Assembly (NCBI RefSeq): GCF_030409845.1
Contig: NZ_JAUFQQ010000003.1
Coordinates: 2,506,773-2,570,772 of the forward strand
DNA length: 64,000 nt
Source of the DNA: Flavobacterium branchiarum
GTDB lineage: Bacteria; Bacteroidota; Bacteroidia; Flavobacteriales; Flavobacteriaceae
Reading direction: 5' to 3'
Shown: positions 34,748 through 43,824 of the stretch, in pieces
Numbering within the stretch: the first letter of the stretch is position 1
Layout of the letters: each line of letters opens with the position of its first letter
The notes under the pieces: generated by a model
The model's input: the letters and a program-made list of their open reading frames with translations, nothing else
The model's database searches: none
What the model was told of the DNA's origin: nothing
Program-made: the position numbers and the translations under genes

Positions 34748-35452
34748 TTATTTATATTTAGTAGTAGGACTTATTGAATCTAGATAGCCTTTAACATTTT
34801 TGTAAAGCCCTCGTACGGAAAACTGAGTATCATTAATTTTAGGCTCTTCGATTTCAAGATTTTCTTTGCTGATTTTAATTTTGTCAAGTGTAATGGTAGT
34901 ATATCCTCCAAGTTCTACTTTTAATATTAAACCAGGTAATCCCCAGTATACACTTGGCCCGTCATTAACCGGTATTTCTTCACAATACCAAGCAGTAACA
35001 GGGAATAAGTTTTTTGTCGTCGTTGCTTTTTTGCAAGTAAATCCATTTATAACAATAGTCTCATCTTCAATGATCCACTCATAATCAATAAGCTGTTCTT
35101 TAGCGCTAAAATCTTTCTTAGCGATAGTATATTCCATCTGTAATACTTTACTTTTTAAATCTTTAAATGTTATATCAGTAGTTGGTAATCTAATTTCTTT
35201 GTAGGTTACAAATTTTAACCCACCCTGTCCAATGTAAGAAGTATCTATAGCTGATTTTTGTGAAGGAATTAATTTGTAAGTAGATTTTTCATTAGCATAA
35301 GAGTAAGCAAATGTTTTTGGTTTAATAACCTCAGAAATGCCTTCACTTGCCGATCCAAACGCTTTAATTGCAGCGCTTGTGTAAATTGCCTCTATACTTT
35401 GGCTATAGTTTTGTGTAGCGATAAAGAATAAAAGCAAAAAAATATTTTTCAT
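34748..35452 (-). CDS. GLPGLI family protein
   Basis: From the ATG at 35450-35452 the protein is 234 residues with a signal peptide (KNIFLLLFFIATQNYSQ). The longer frame from 35551 adds 33 hydrophobic-looking residues before the signal and is rejected. The family is named for the motif seen here as YWGLPGLILKV near residue 185 (the two prolines are conserved). GLPGLI proteins are secreted by flavobacteria and have no known function. A TATATTTG element lies just upstream. Confidence 0.93.
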   Translation of the reverse strand: MKNIFLLLFFIATQNYSQSIEAIYTSAAIKAFGSASEGISEVIKPKTFAYSYANEKSTYKLIPSQKSAIDTSYIGQGGLKFVTYKEIRLPTTDITFKDLKSKVLQMEYTIAKKDFSAKEQLIDYEWIIEDETIVINGFTCKKATTTKNLFPVTAWYCEEIPVNDGPSVYWGLPGLILKVELGGYTTITLDKIKISKENLEIEEPKINDTQFSVRGLYKNVKGYLDSISPTTKYK

Positions 35453-35623
35453 AAATCTTAGTTTTAGTGAACCAAATATAAATCTAAGTAAAAAAAAATA
35501 TAAACAAGAAAAAACCTGTTTTATTTTTAAAATGTTTATCAGTATCCACAACTTTCAGGTGTTTATAACGTAACTACTATTTGTGTCAAGAAAAGAGAAT
35601 TACAAACAATTAATTTAAAAGGA

Positions 35624-35650
35624 ATGAGCCCGATACAATATCGAGCTCAT
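35624..35650 (-). terminator. Terminator-like hairpin downstream of the XRE gene
   Basis: ATGAGC-c-CGATA / TATCG-a-GCTCAT (3-nt loop) pairs with one internal mismatch, about 100 bases after the XRE gene's stop codon. The T tract is weak, so it might also be a REP-like structure. Confidence 0.5.
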
Positions 35651-35746
35651 CATTATCAAATTTAATTATAAATTCGTCCAAACTTTTAGGTGCAGTCTAT
35701 TGCTTGTAGCGTTTTTTCTGTTTTATCAATGTATGTTTACAATGGA

Positions 35747-36142
35747 TTATTTACCTTTTAATAATTGTTCTAAGTATTCAACTTTTTCTTTTTCAGCCAA
35801 AACCAAACGTTCGTAAAGTTCGACTACTTTATCGAGGGGATTGAATGTGCAATTATGATTTACTGTTGGTCCGCTATGTATAAGAGAACCTTCATAGTTA
35901 TTTTGAATATTATTTAAAACCACTTCGTCGCTATAATTTTTAATTGCTTCTGTTGATACACCTAATACTTCAGCAATTGCTTGTAGTTTTTCATCATCTA
36001 CAAACTCGCTTCCTTCAATATTAGAAACAGATTGCTGTGTTGTACCAATTGCTATTGCAAGTGCTTCTTGTTTCATCCCTCTAAGCTCTCTGATTCGGCT
36101 TATATTTCTTCCAATATGTTTTGGTTTTGTTGCTGTGCTCAT
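35747..36142 (-). CDS. XRE-family transcriptional regulator
   Basis: This 131-residue protein has an N-terminal helix-turn-helix (residues about 10-65: IRELRGMKQEALAIAIGTTQQSVSNIE) with the usual XRE recognition helix, followed by a polar region and a Glu/Lys-rich helix at the C-terminus that may dimerise. The regulated gene is unknown. A TATCTTTG element precedes the ATG. A perfect 10-bp palindrome ACAAGCTTGT lies about 50 bases before the start, which could be its own operator. Confidence 0.88.
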   Translation of the reverse strand: MSTATKPKHIGRNISRIRELRGMKQEALAIAIGTTQQSVSNIEGSEFVDDEKLQAIAEVLGVSTEAIKNYSDEVVLNNIQNNYEGSLIHSGPTVNHNCTFNPLDKVVELYERLVLAEKEKVEYLEQLLKGK

Positions 36143-36190
36143 AGTTCAAAGATATTTAAAATTTTTGAGAAATTACGTGTGTTGTAAAAC

Positions 36191-36200
36191 ACAAGCTTGT
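36191..36200. promoter_or_regulatory. Perfect palindrome upstream of the XRE gene, candidate operator
   Basis: ACAAGCTTGT is self-complementary and sits 49 bases before the XRE ATG, flanked by GTAAAAC and ATTTGTG half-matches. XRE proteins often bind such sites in their own promoter. This is only a candidate. Confidence 0.35.
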
Positions 36201-36375
36201 ATTTGTGAGATACAATTTTGAATGTTTCGGTACAATATAATCTATTGTTTAATTGCGATGTGCTAAACAAAAATACAATTTTTCGCACAACTAACATTTA
36301 AAAACTAAAATTATGAAGATTCTAGAAAAAGCTAACATAAAACAGTTTTTTTCTCAGAAGCTTGCATTACCCAAA

Positions 36376-36481
36376 CTTGTCATTCTTCTGACGAAGGAAG
36401 AATCCCATTTAGTAGCTCGACAATCTTGAAATACTTTGCGTTAGTTTCTTGCGGAGATTCTTCCATCGTCAGAAGTACAAG
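36376..36481. repeat. REP-like inverted pair of a CTTCTGACGAAGGAAGAATC motif
   Basis: CTTCTGACGAAGGAAGAATC at 36385-36404 is the reverse complement, with one mismatch, of GATTCTTCCATCGTCAGAAG at 36456-36475. Both arms extend outward with CTTGT and TACAAG. The loop is 51 bases. This is the shape of a bacterial REP/BIME-like element; the arm motif resembles the GTCATTCnGACGAAGGAnGAATC repeats I associate with many Bacteroidota. No transposase of the RAYT type is in the window. Confidence 0.65.
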
Positions 36482-36700
36482 ATTGTGGTTAAAAAAATTT
36501 CGAACAAAAGTAATGCTTACTACTCCACAGGTTTTCTTATTGATTCTACATAATCGTAACCCTGATTGTAGTGGAAAGCAGTTTGAAATAAAAAAAAGTA
36601 TTTCTTGACTAAAAACAGCGACCAACGGAAGCTCGTTTTTGATCATTAAAAATGCTTTTTTTATGAAAACTCTTGTAACGTAAAGCAGGATTAGTTACAA

Positions 36701-36728
36701 AAAAAAAAGCTCCGATTTCTCGAAGCTT
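36701..36728 (-). terminator. Intrinsic terminator after the response regulator gene
   Basis: AAGCTTCGA-GAAA-TCGGAGCTT (read on the minus strand, one U-G wobble) is followed by nine T residues. It lies six bases after the response regulator stop codon. Confidence 0.87.
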
Positions 36729-36733
36729 TCTAT

Positions 36734-37450
36734 TTATGCGTTTTCTTTGTTTTTAACAACTAGTCTAAAACCTTCACCGTGAATGTTAAGAATCTCAACA
36801 TTTTCGTCTGGTTTAAGATACTTTCTAAGTTTGGCGATATATACATCCATACTTCTTGAAGTAAAGTAATTATCATCTCTCCAGATTTTTGTTAAAGCCA
36901 ATTCTCTTGGCATTAAGTCATTTTCATGAAGGATTAACATTTTCAATAATTCGTTTTCTTTTGGAGATAACTTTATTGGCTCTTCATTTTCAAAAGTTAA
37001 AAATCTAAGTTTTGAATTTAAATGAAATTTACCAATGTTAAACTCAAATTGAACTTGTTCTGATTTTGTATCAGATGATTTTCTTTGAATAATCGCTTTG
37101 ATTTTCATAAGTAATACTTCTGAATCAAACGGTTTGTTCAAATAATCATCTGCACCTGCTTTATACCCTTTTAACACATCCTCTTTCATTGATTTTGCAG
37201 TTAAAAAGATAATAGGCACTTCGCTATTTTTCTCTCTGATTTCTTTTGCTAATGTATATCCGTCCTTATATGGCATCATGACATCAAGAATACATAAATC
37301 GTATACGTCTTTCTTGAATTTCTCGAAGCCTTCCATTCCGTTTTTTGCTAATGTTACTTCAAAGTCATTTAGCATTAAATAGTCTTTAAGAACTGCACCA
37401 AAATTAAGGTCATCTTCTACTAAAAGAATTCTTTTATTGATATTTTCCAT
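36734..37450 (-). CDS. OmpR/PhoB-family response regulator
   Basis: This 238-residue regulator has a receiver domain with the phospho-acceptor Asp in LCILDVMMPYKDGY near residue 54, the KP motif in LNKPFDSEVL, and a C-terminal winged helix (about 140-232: LSPKENELLKML, RSMDVYIAKLRKYL). The kinase gene is 3 bp upstream in transcription order, so this is its cognate regulator. The pair is reminiscent of the RprX/RprY system of Bacteroidota by order and domain content, but I have not aligned it. Confidence 0.93.
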   Translation of the reverse strand: MENINKRILLVEDDLNFGAVLKDYLMLNDFEVTLAKNGMEGFEKFKKDVYDLCILDVMMPYKDGYTLAKEIREKNSEVPIIFLTAKSMKEDVLKGYKAGADDYLNKPFDSEVLLMKIKAIIQRKSSDTKSEQVQFEFNIGKFHLNSKLRFLTFENEEPIKLSPKENELLKMLILHENDLMPRELALTKIWRDDNYFTSRSMDVYIAKLRKYLKPDENVEILNIHGEGFRLVVKNKENA

Positions 37451-37453
37451 ATT

Positions 37454-39037
37454 TTAATTTATTAGTGGTATTTTAATTATGAAGGTACTACCTTTCCCTT
37501 TTTCACTTTCAACGTAGACTTGACCATTATGATCTTCTACGATTCTCTTTACATAAGATAAGCCTAATCCATGTCCTTTAACATTATGTAAATCCCCTGT
37601 ATGTTCTCGGTAAAATTTCTCAAAAACTCTTTTTTGAGCCACTTTACTCATTCCTAAACCGTTATCTTTTACTTTTATAAGAATCATATCTTTTATGTTC
37701 TCTGTAAAAATTTCAATTTTAGGAATACCTGGTGAATACTTAATTGCATTCTCCAATATATTAACCAAGACATTAGTAAAATGTACTTCATTAATTAATG
37801 CCGTTGTTCTAGTAGCATTAAAATGATTCGTAACTGTTCCGCCTCTATCTTCAAGAATCAAACTTACGTGCTCTATTGCATCATCGATAATCCCATGGAT
37901 TTCGGTTGGTTCTTTATTAATGTCTAATTCTCTTTTCTCTAATTTAGAGATTCGCAATACATTCTCGACTTGAGCATGCATTCTTTTATTCTCGTCTCGT
38001 ATCATCTGGAGGTACCTAAACACCTTCTCTTTATCTTCGATTATCTTAGGATTTTTTATGGCATCCAAAGCCAGATTTATTGTTGCAATTGGAGTCTTAA
38101 ACTCATGCGTCATATTGTTTATAAAATCTGTTTTGATTTCAGAAATATGTTTCTGACGAATCAACTGATTTAATGCGCTTGTATATGCAATTATAATAAT
38201 AAGCGTAAATATTATTGACAGTATTGTTATACTAACCAATTCTGACAGTAAGAACTTCTTTTTATGAGGAAATGTTACTGATAATTCATATTTGTTATTC
38301 CCTTCATTATCAGCAAAAATTGGTATTGAATAAGTTGATTCCTTATCATATTTAAATCCATCCGATTTAATTTTTGTTGCAATACCGCTGCTGTAAATTC
38401 CAAACTCGAATTTAGTCTTTACTCCATATTCTTCTAATTCCTTTTTTAAGAGTTTTTGCAACTTCTCTTTAGAAATTCTTTCATTAATAGGCATTGCCGA
38501 AGCTATGTCCTTAAAGAATATTTCAAATTGCGCATTATCTAAAACATCTAGATTACCAGATTTTTCAATCTTTACATCTGGAATTAAACTTTGTTGTAAA
38601 GACGAATTATCTATATTATTGTTATTATAGATTTCTGTTGTACGCTTAGAATTAAAATTTTTAAATCTTTCGTTATTAAATTTCTTATCAAAGAACGATC
38701 CATTGATATTATAATCTTCTGATATAATACTATTAGAATATACAATTGTTTTATTAGTTCTAGGATTTTTCTGAACGTAATAAAATTCTAATAAATCATT
38801 TTTCTGGGGAACTTTACCCGTACTATCTTTATAATGATTGTATTTATCATAAAAACTATACGCTTCCTGTTGTTGTAATTTATCGGCTACATTCCCAATA
38901 ACTTGCTTAACATGAAATTTAAACTGTTCATCATTATTTTTAAATGAAGAAGTAAACCAATACACTTGAACAAGAATTATCCCAATTAGGGACAAACTCA
39001 TTAACAAAACAAGAATTCTAAAAAACATTTTATTCAT
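37454..39037 (-). CDS. Sensor histidine kinase
   Basis: This 527-residue membrane kinase has a first membrane segment at about residues 6-28, a long periplasmic sensor domain (about 30-260) rich in Asn/Lys, a second membrane segment at about 265-290, and a cytoplasmic HisKA domain with phospho-acceptor H in NNMTHEFKTPIATI near residue 310. The catalytic HATPase_c domain has the N-box NILENAIKYSP, G1 KDNGLGMS and G2 GHGLGLSYV. It precedes the response regulator gene by 3 bp and follows coaE by 59 bp. The signal it senses is unknown. Confidence 0.94.
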   Translation of the reverse strand: MNKMFFRILVLLMSLSLIGIILVQVYWFTSSFKNNDEQFKFHVKQVIGNVADKLQQQEAYSFYDKYNHYKDSTGKVPQKNDLLEFYYVQKNPRTNKTIVYSNSIISEDYNINGSFFDKKFNNERFKNFNSKRTTEIYNNNNIDNSSLQQSLIPDVKIEKSGNLDVLDNAQFEIFFKDIASAMPINERISKEKLQKLLKKELEEYGVKTKFEFGIYSSGIATKIKSDGFKYDKESTYSIPIFADNEGNNKYELSVTFPHKKKFLLSELVSITILSIIFTLIIIIAYTSALNQLIRQKHISEIKTDFINNMTHEFKTPIATINLALDAIKNPKIIEDKEKVFRYLQMIRDENKRMHAQVENVLRISKLEKRELDINKEPTEIHGIIDDAIEHVSLILEDRGGTVTNHFNATRTTALINEVHFTNVLVNILENAIKYSPGIPKIEIFTENIKDMILIKVKDNGLGMSKVAQKRVFEKFYREHTGDLHNVKGHGLGLSYVKRIVEDHNGQVYVESEKGKGSTFIIKIPLIN

Positions 39038-39096
39038 CGAAACAAAATTAATATTTTAACAATATACTAAATAATACATTAACCAAATATTAACAT

Positions 39097-39693
39097 TTAA
39101 GAGTGATTTTGTTTAATATCTAAAATTTTAAGAATTTTAACAACTTCCTGCTTTGCACTTTTAAGACTCAAATTATGAATAACGTAATTACTATTGGCAA
39201 AACGTTGCTCGTCGCTCCATTGCATATTCATTCGTTTTAAAACATGTTCGCGAGTAGTTTTATCGCGATTCATTACTCTCTCAATTCTGGTTTCCTGAGG
39301 GGCAGTAACCGTAATTATAATATCACATTCTTTATAACGACCGCTCTCAAATAAAATTGCTGCTTCGTATATTATATAAGGTTCATTTTTATGTTTTAGC
39401 AACCAATTTTCAAAATCTTTTTTAACTGCAGGGTGAACAATTGCATTAAGCAATGCTAATTTATCTGCATCATTAAAAACAATATCTGCTAATTTGGCTC
39501 TATTTAATGTATTATCCTCAAAAACCTCAGTCCCAAACGTAGCTTTTACAGCTTCAATTATCTCATTAGACTGCATTACTTTTTTAGCCTCATCATCGGC
39601 GATATAGACAGGAATTCCCATTGCTGCAAAAAAGCCCGCTATGGTAGTTTTACCACTTCCAATACCTCCTGTTAAGCCTATAATTTTTGTCAT
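39097..39693 (-). CDS. coaE: Dephospho-CoA kinase
   Basis: This 198-residue enzyme phosphorylates dephospho-CoA in the last step of CoA synthesis. It has the P-loop GLTGGIGSGKTTIAGFFA at the N-terminus, the adenosine region IYEAAILFESGRYKECD and the C-terminal VMNRDKTTREHVLKRM lid. It starts 1 bp after the end of the glycosyltransferase gene, so the two are co-transcribed. Its two-component neighbours are unrelated in function, as is common for this housekeeping gene. Confidence 0.95.
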   Translation of the reverse strand: MTKIIGLTGGIGSGKTTIAGFFAAMGIPVYIADDEAKKVMQSNEIIEAVKATFGTEVFEDNTLNRAKLADIVFNDADKLALLNAIVHPAVKKDFENWLLKHKNEPYIIYEAAILFESGRYKECDIIITVTAPQETRIERVMNRDKTTREHVLKRMNMQWSDEQRFANSNYVIHNLSLKSAKQEVVKILKILDIKQNHS

Positions 39694-39694
39694 A

Positions 39695-40693
39695 TTAAAT
39701 TTTAAAAAATAATCCAGGAAAAGCTTCTTGCGGTTTTTTCTTCAAAATAATTATCTTAATAAACGATTCTAAAAAGCCTGTTCCGTATCCATAAAACTGT
39801 TTCCACACTGCAATAACTGATAAAAAGCCAATTTTCAAATTCTTATTTTGAATAGATGCTACAATAAAAATCATAAAAAAGTAAAGAAAATACAATTGCA
39901 AAAAGATGTCAACATTAAAAATCAACAATATAATTGCAAAAATAAGCCCTAAAATGAAAAATGTTGGGAAGAAAAATGTAAGTTTATTATATTGTGGGTA
40001 CCAACTGTTAAGTATTGGTCTTGCTTTTCCAAATTTATTAACCTGAATTGAAAACTTTTCCCAATCGATTCTTCGCTTATGATATACGTAAGCTTTTGAA
40101 AAAAGTCTTGTTTCGAAACCTAAATTCCATAAACGTATAGATAAATCTGGATCTTCACCAGGATGAATATTTCCAAATCCTTTTGACGCTTCAAATCCTT
40201 TACGAGATAATCCCATATTAAAACTTCTTGGCTGAAACTTTCCTATTTTCTCAGAACCTCCTCTTATTCCTCCTGTAGTAAGAAATGATGTCATAGCAAA
40301 ATTAATTGCTTTTTGAATATCCGAAAAACTGTCTAAGGCTTTATCAGGACCTCCAAAACAATCTACATAATCTTCTTTCAATGCTTTATCTACTTCAACT
40401 AAGTAATTTGGTGGGATGATACAATCTGAGTCAAAAATGATAAAATAATCACCTAATGCTTTTCGCATTCCAAAATTCCTAGAATCACCAGGACCAGAAT
40501 TCTCTTTAAAGTAGTAAGATATATTTAATTTTTCTTGATATTTTCGAACAATATCATCACATGGTAATGTTGAACCGTCTTCTACAAGTACGACTTCAAA
40601 AGGCTCTTTATATTCAGATAACACTAAGCTCTCTAAAAGCTCATCAACTTCGTCAGGACGATTATACACAGGTATAATTAAAGAAAACACCAT
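39695..40693 (-). CDS. Membrane-anchored family 2 glycosyltransferase
   Basis: This 332-residue GT2 protein has the nucleotide-sugar region FSLIIPVYNRPDEVDELL, VLVEDGS, and the metal-binding DxD in FDSDCIIP. The catalytic region DPDLSIRLWNLGF follows. The last 100 residues contain about three hydrophobic segments that tether it to the membrane. The sugar and acceptor are not evident, but the anchored form suggests polysaccharide or surface glycan synthesis. It begins a gene run glycosyltransferase-coaE-kinase-regulator. Confidence 0.9.
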   Translation of the reverse strand: MVFSLIIPVYNRPDEVDELLESLVLSEYKEPFEVVLVEDGSTLPCDDIVRKYQEKLNISYYFKENSGPGDSRNFGMRKALGDYFIIFDSDCIIPPNYLVEVDKALKEDYVDCFGGPDKALDSFSDIQKAINFAMTSFLTTGGIRGGSEKIGKFQPRSFNMGLSRKGFEASKGFGNIHPGEDPDLSIRLWNLGFETRLFSKAYVYHKRRIDWEKFSIQVNKFGKARPILNSWYPQYNKLTFFFPTFFILGLIFAIILLIFNVDIFLQLYFLYFFMIFIVASIQNKNLKIGFLSVIAVWKQFYGYGTGFLESFIKIIILKKKPQEAFPGLFFKI

Positions 40694-40764
40694 AATTAGG
40701 TATGCGGTATTAAGGTAGTATTTGTTTTAACTGTAAAATTTTAACAAAGATAAGTTATATCCAT

Positions 40765-40796
40765 AAAAAAACCATCAACTTTGGGTTGATGGTTTT
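40765..40796 (-). terminator. Intrinsic terminator downstream of fabV
   Basis: AAACCATCAAC and GTTGATGGTTT form an 11-bp stem with a 4-nt loop, followed on the minus strand by seven T residues, 26 bases after the fabV stop codon. Confidence 0.9.
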
Positions 40797-40821
40797 AAAT
40801 AATTATATAAAATTTGTTGGT

Positions 40822-42012
40822 TTAAGCTATACTTTCTATTCCAACTACTTCATTTGTGTCTGCTTTGTAATCTACTCCTTCAAATTCGAATCCGAATAAG
40901 TTTAAGAAATCGTTTCTATATCCAGCCAAATCACCAATTGCTGGCAAAGTTTCTGTAGTTGCTTCCAACCATAATTTAGCTACTTTTTCTTGAACATCCT
41001 CACGCATTTCCCAATCATCTATACGGATTCTTCCTTTTTCATCTGTAGGAATTGGTTGTCCTGTATATAATCTATCTTGGAATAAACGTTGAATTTGCTC
41101 AATACATCCTTCATGAATACCTTCGGCTTTCATGATTTTATACAATAATGAAATATATAACGGAATAACTGGAATTGCTGAACTCGCTTGTGTAACTAAC
41201 GCTTTATTAACCGAAACATAAGCTTTACCACCTAGATCTTTTAAACTATCTGTAATAGCAAATGCTGTAGCTTCTAAATCATCTTTAGCACGACCAATTG
41301 TTCCTTTACGATAAACTGCCTCTGTTAAAGATGGCCCTATATACGAATAAGCAACTGTTGTAGCTCCTGGAGCTAATAAATTTTCTTTTTTCAATGCGTC
41401 CATCCACATTGACCAATCTTCACCACCCATAACTGCTATAGTATTAGCAATCTCTTCTTCTGTACATGGCTCAATAGAAACTTCTGTTACATTTCCTGTA
41501 TGAAAATCAACTGTTTTATTAGTAAATGTACTTCCAATTGGTTTTAAAACTGAACGATGCAATACTCCTGTTACAGGGTGCAAACGTACTGGAGAAGCTA
41601 AACTATAAATAATTAAATCAATCTGACCTAAATCAGCTTTAATCAAGTCTATTGTTTGTTGTTTAATTTCATTAGAAAAAGCATCACCGTTGATACTTTT
41701 TGCATATAAACCTGCTTTGTGCGCTTCACTTTCAAAAGCTGCTGAGTTATACCACCCTGGAGAAGCTGTTTTTCCTTCAACTGGTGGTTTTTCAAAAAAC
41801 ACTCCAATTGTAGCTGCATTAGATCCAAATGCGCTTGTAATTCTAGATGCCAATCCAAAACCTGTTGAAGCTCCAATTACTAATACTTTTTTAGCTCCTT
41901 CAATTGGCCCTTTAGATTTTATGTATTCTATTTGATTTTTTACATTTTGCTCGCATCCTTTTGGGTGAGATGTCAAACAAATGAATCCTCTCATTCTTGG
42001 TTCTATAATCAT
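40822..42012 (-). CDS. fabV: Trans-2-enoyl-CoA/ACP reductase FabV
   Basis: This 396-residue enoyl reductase of the FabV type has the family start MIIEPRMRGFICLTSHPKGC, the nucleotide-binding VLVIGASTGFGLASRI, and the catalytic Y-x8-K in YRKGTIGRAK near residue 240. It performs the last step of the fatty-acid elongation cycle. FabV enzymes are known to be relatively resistant to triclosan. No FabI gene is visible here, so whether FabV is the sole enoyl reductase cannot be said. It has its own promoter (42102-42131) and terminator. Confidence 0.95.
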   Translation of the reverse strand: MIIEPRMRGFICLTSHPKGCEQNVKNQIEYIKSKGPIEGAKKVLVIGASTGFGLASRITSAFGSNAATIGVFFEKPPVEGKTASPGWYNSAAFESEAHKAGLYAKSINGDAFSNEIKQQTIDLIKADLGQIDLIIYSLASPVRLHPVTGVLHRSVLKPIGSTFTNKTVDFHTGNVTEVSIEPCTEEEIANTIAVMGGEDWSMWMDALKKENLLAPGATTVAYSYIGPSLTEAVYRKGTIGRAKDDLEATAFAITDSLKDLGGKAYVSVNKALVTQASSAIPVIPLYISLLYKIMKAEGIHEGCIEQIQRLFQDRLYTGQPIPTDEKGRIRIDDWEMREDVQEKVAKLWLEATTETLPAIGDLAGYRNDFLNLFGFEFEGVDYKADTNEVVGIESIA

Positions 42013-42101
42013 AATTTTGGAACTGTTTTTATTTCTATTTTATATAAACGATAGCATTTAACTACCTTTTTTTACTTCGTAAGACTGAATAATTTAATTG
42101 A

Positions 42102-42131
42102 CAAATATAACTCATTTTTTTAGTTGAGCAA
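42102..42131 (-). promoter_or_regulatory. Promoter of fabV
   Basis: TTG (42129-42131), a 19-nt spacer and TATATTTG (42102-42109) on the minus strand match the flavobacterial consensus. The TTG lies inside the last codons of recN. The start codon of fabV is about 90 bases further on. Confidence 0.8.
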
Positions 42132-43772
42132 GGCTTTAGCATGATTTAAAGCCGAATCAGAAACAACTGACCCTGATAACATTTGAGCAATTTCTACAAT
42201 GCGTTCTTCTTGAGATAAAAGCTTCAATTCTGACTGCGTATCATCATCAATTGTTGACTTAAACACCTTAAAATGAGAATCTCCTTTGGCCGCAATTTGA
42301 GGTAAATGGGTTATTGCAAAGATTTGCATTTGCTTACTCATCTCTTTCATAATCTCTCCCATTCTAATAGCTATTTCTCCTGAAACCCCTGTATCGATTT
42401 CATCGAAAATTAAGGTTGGTAGTTTTGAATACTGCGCTAAAATTGCTTTTACAGCTAACATAATACGAGACATTTCTCCTCCCGAAGCTACTTTTTTAAG
42501 TATACCGAAGTCTGTTCCTTTATTTGCTGAGAATAAAAACTGAAGCTCATCCTTTCCATTTTGGAAATAAGTCTCTCCGTAATTAATATCAATTTTAAAA
42601 CGAACATTTGGCATCCCTAATGTTTCTAAAATTGTAATTAACTTTTCGGACAATAATGGAATTGCAGTAATTCTATTTTCATGAATTTTGTTAGCGAAAA
42701 CATCTAATTCAGCTGCTTTTTGATCAATTGAAGTAGTCAATTTTGCAATTTCTTCTTCAATATTTCCTAATTCAAGAACTGAATTTTCTAATTTAGTCTG
42801 GATTTCAATTAAATCATCAACCGATGCAACTTGATGCTTTTTTTGTAAATTATAAATAACCTGTAATTTTTGACTAATAAAATCAAGCCTTGCTGGATCA
42901 TTTAATAATTTTTCAGATGCCTTTTGCAATTCAATAGATACATCATCGAATTCAATTGCTAAACTTGTTACTCTTTCGGATAAAGTTTGATATTCTGTTG
43001 AAAAAGTAGCAATTTTATGTAAAGATGCTTTAATTTCATTTAGATTTTGAATTACTCCAAATTGTTCTTCATTAGCTATAGCCAATGACCTATCTATCGA
43101 TTCTTTGATAATCTCAACATTGTTAAGTTTTTCAAATTCTTCTTCTAATTCTTCTTGTTGACCTGATTTTAATTGAGCAGCAACCAATTCATTCAAAAGA
43201 AAAGTATTATACTCTTGTTCTTTTGCTGATTCGCTTTGTTTTTTAAGCAGTGAATTCAGTTTTGTTTTATCCGATTTATACTTCTTTAAAATATTCTGAT
43301 ATTCAACAATAACACCTAGATTATCTGCAATTGCATCAATAATCTGAAACTGTACGCTTTCTTCGGATAATTCCTGAGTTTGTTGTTGCGAGTGAATATC
43401 TATTAAATACAAACTCAACTCCTGCAACTCCTGAAGATTTACTGGACTGTCATTTATAAAAGCACGTGATTTACCTGACGGCAAAATTTCGCGTCTTATT
43501 ATAGTATCATCTTCATAATCTAAATCATTAGCCTCAAAAAAGGCTTGAAGATTGTATTTTGAAATCTTAAAATGCGCTTCAATAATACATTTTTCCTCTT
43601 TATTTTTCAATGAAGTCAAATCGGCTCTTTTACCTAAAACCAAGCCTAATGCGCCTAATATTATAGATTTTCCTGCTCCTGTTTCACCAGTAATTATAGA
43701 AAATCCTTTTGAAAAATCAATAGTTAATTTTTCAATCAGTGCATAATTTTTTATTGACAATGAAGTAATCAT
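42120..43772 (-). CDS. recN: DNA repair protein RecN
   Basis: This 550-residue SMC-like ATPase is involved in double-strand break repair. The N-terminal Walker A is ITGETGAGKSIILGAL near residue 30, with long coiled-coil arms in the centre (about 150-350), the signature ASGGEMSRIMLAV near residue 430 and Walker B PTLIFDEIDTGVSG. It carries the usual RecN order and length. It is 52 bp downstream of the DUF4835 gene in a minus-strand run. Confidence 0.96.
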   Translation of the reverse strand: MITSLSIKNYALIEKLTIDFSKGFSIITGETGAGKSIILGALGLVLGKRADLTSLKNKEEKCIIEAHFKISKYNLQAFFEANDLDYEDDTIIRREILPSGKSRAFINDSPVNLQELQELSLYLIDIHSQQQTQELSEESVQFQIIDAIADNLGVIVEYQNILKKYKSDKTKLNSLLKKQSESAKEQEYNTFLLNELVAAQLKSGQQEELEEEFEKLNNVEIIKESIDRSLAIANEEQFGVIQNLNEIKASLHKIATFSTEYQTLSERVTSLAIEFDDVSIELQKASEKLLNDPARLDFISQKLQVIYNLQKKHQVASVDDLIEIQTKLENSVLELGNIEEEIAKLTTSIDQKAAELDVFANKIHENRITAIPLLSEKLITILETLGMPNVRFKIDINYGETYFQNGKDELQFLFSANKGTDFGILKKVASGGEMSRIMLAVKAILAQYSKLPTLIFDEIDTGVSGEIAIRMGEIMKEMSKQMQIFAITHLPQIAAKGDSHFKVFKSTIDDDTQSELKLLSQEERIVEIAQMLSGSVVSDSALNHAKALLN

Positions 43773-43824
43773 ATCTCTTTTTGTAATATTAAGTTTTGGA
43801 AATAAGCAAACCTAATTTGAATGC

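Larger units (their letters stand above)
36143..36733. other. 591-bp non-coding region between XRE and response-regulator genes
   Basis: The stretch starts with the XRE promoter and the ACAAGCTTGT palindrome (36191-36200). A 38-codon ATG frame at 36313-36429 has no recognisable features and runs into the repeat. The centre is a REP-like inverted repeat (36376-36481), and the right end holds the response-regulator terminator. I see no gene. Longer frames crossing the REP repeat, including one of 88 codons, look spurious because the repeat supplies part of their sequence. Confidence 0.6.

Noticed and set aside
36313..36429. 38-codon plus-strand ORF starting MKILEKANIKQFF
   Set aside because: It has an ATG in a promoter-like region, but its second half is REP sequence and there is no downstream partner; support is too weak to call a gene.
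36380..36646. 88-codon minus-strand ORF
   Set aside because: Its sequence runs through the REP-like palindrome, which supplies part of the translation, and it has no recognisable domain or start context.
42102..42131. recN-fabV as one operon
   Set aside because: A full consensus promoter for fabV sits at the end of recN, so fabV has at least one start of its own.
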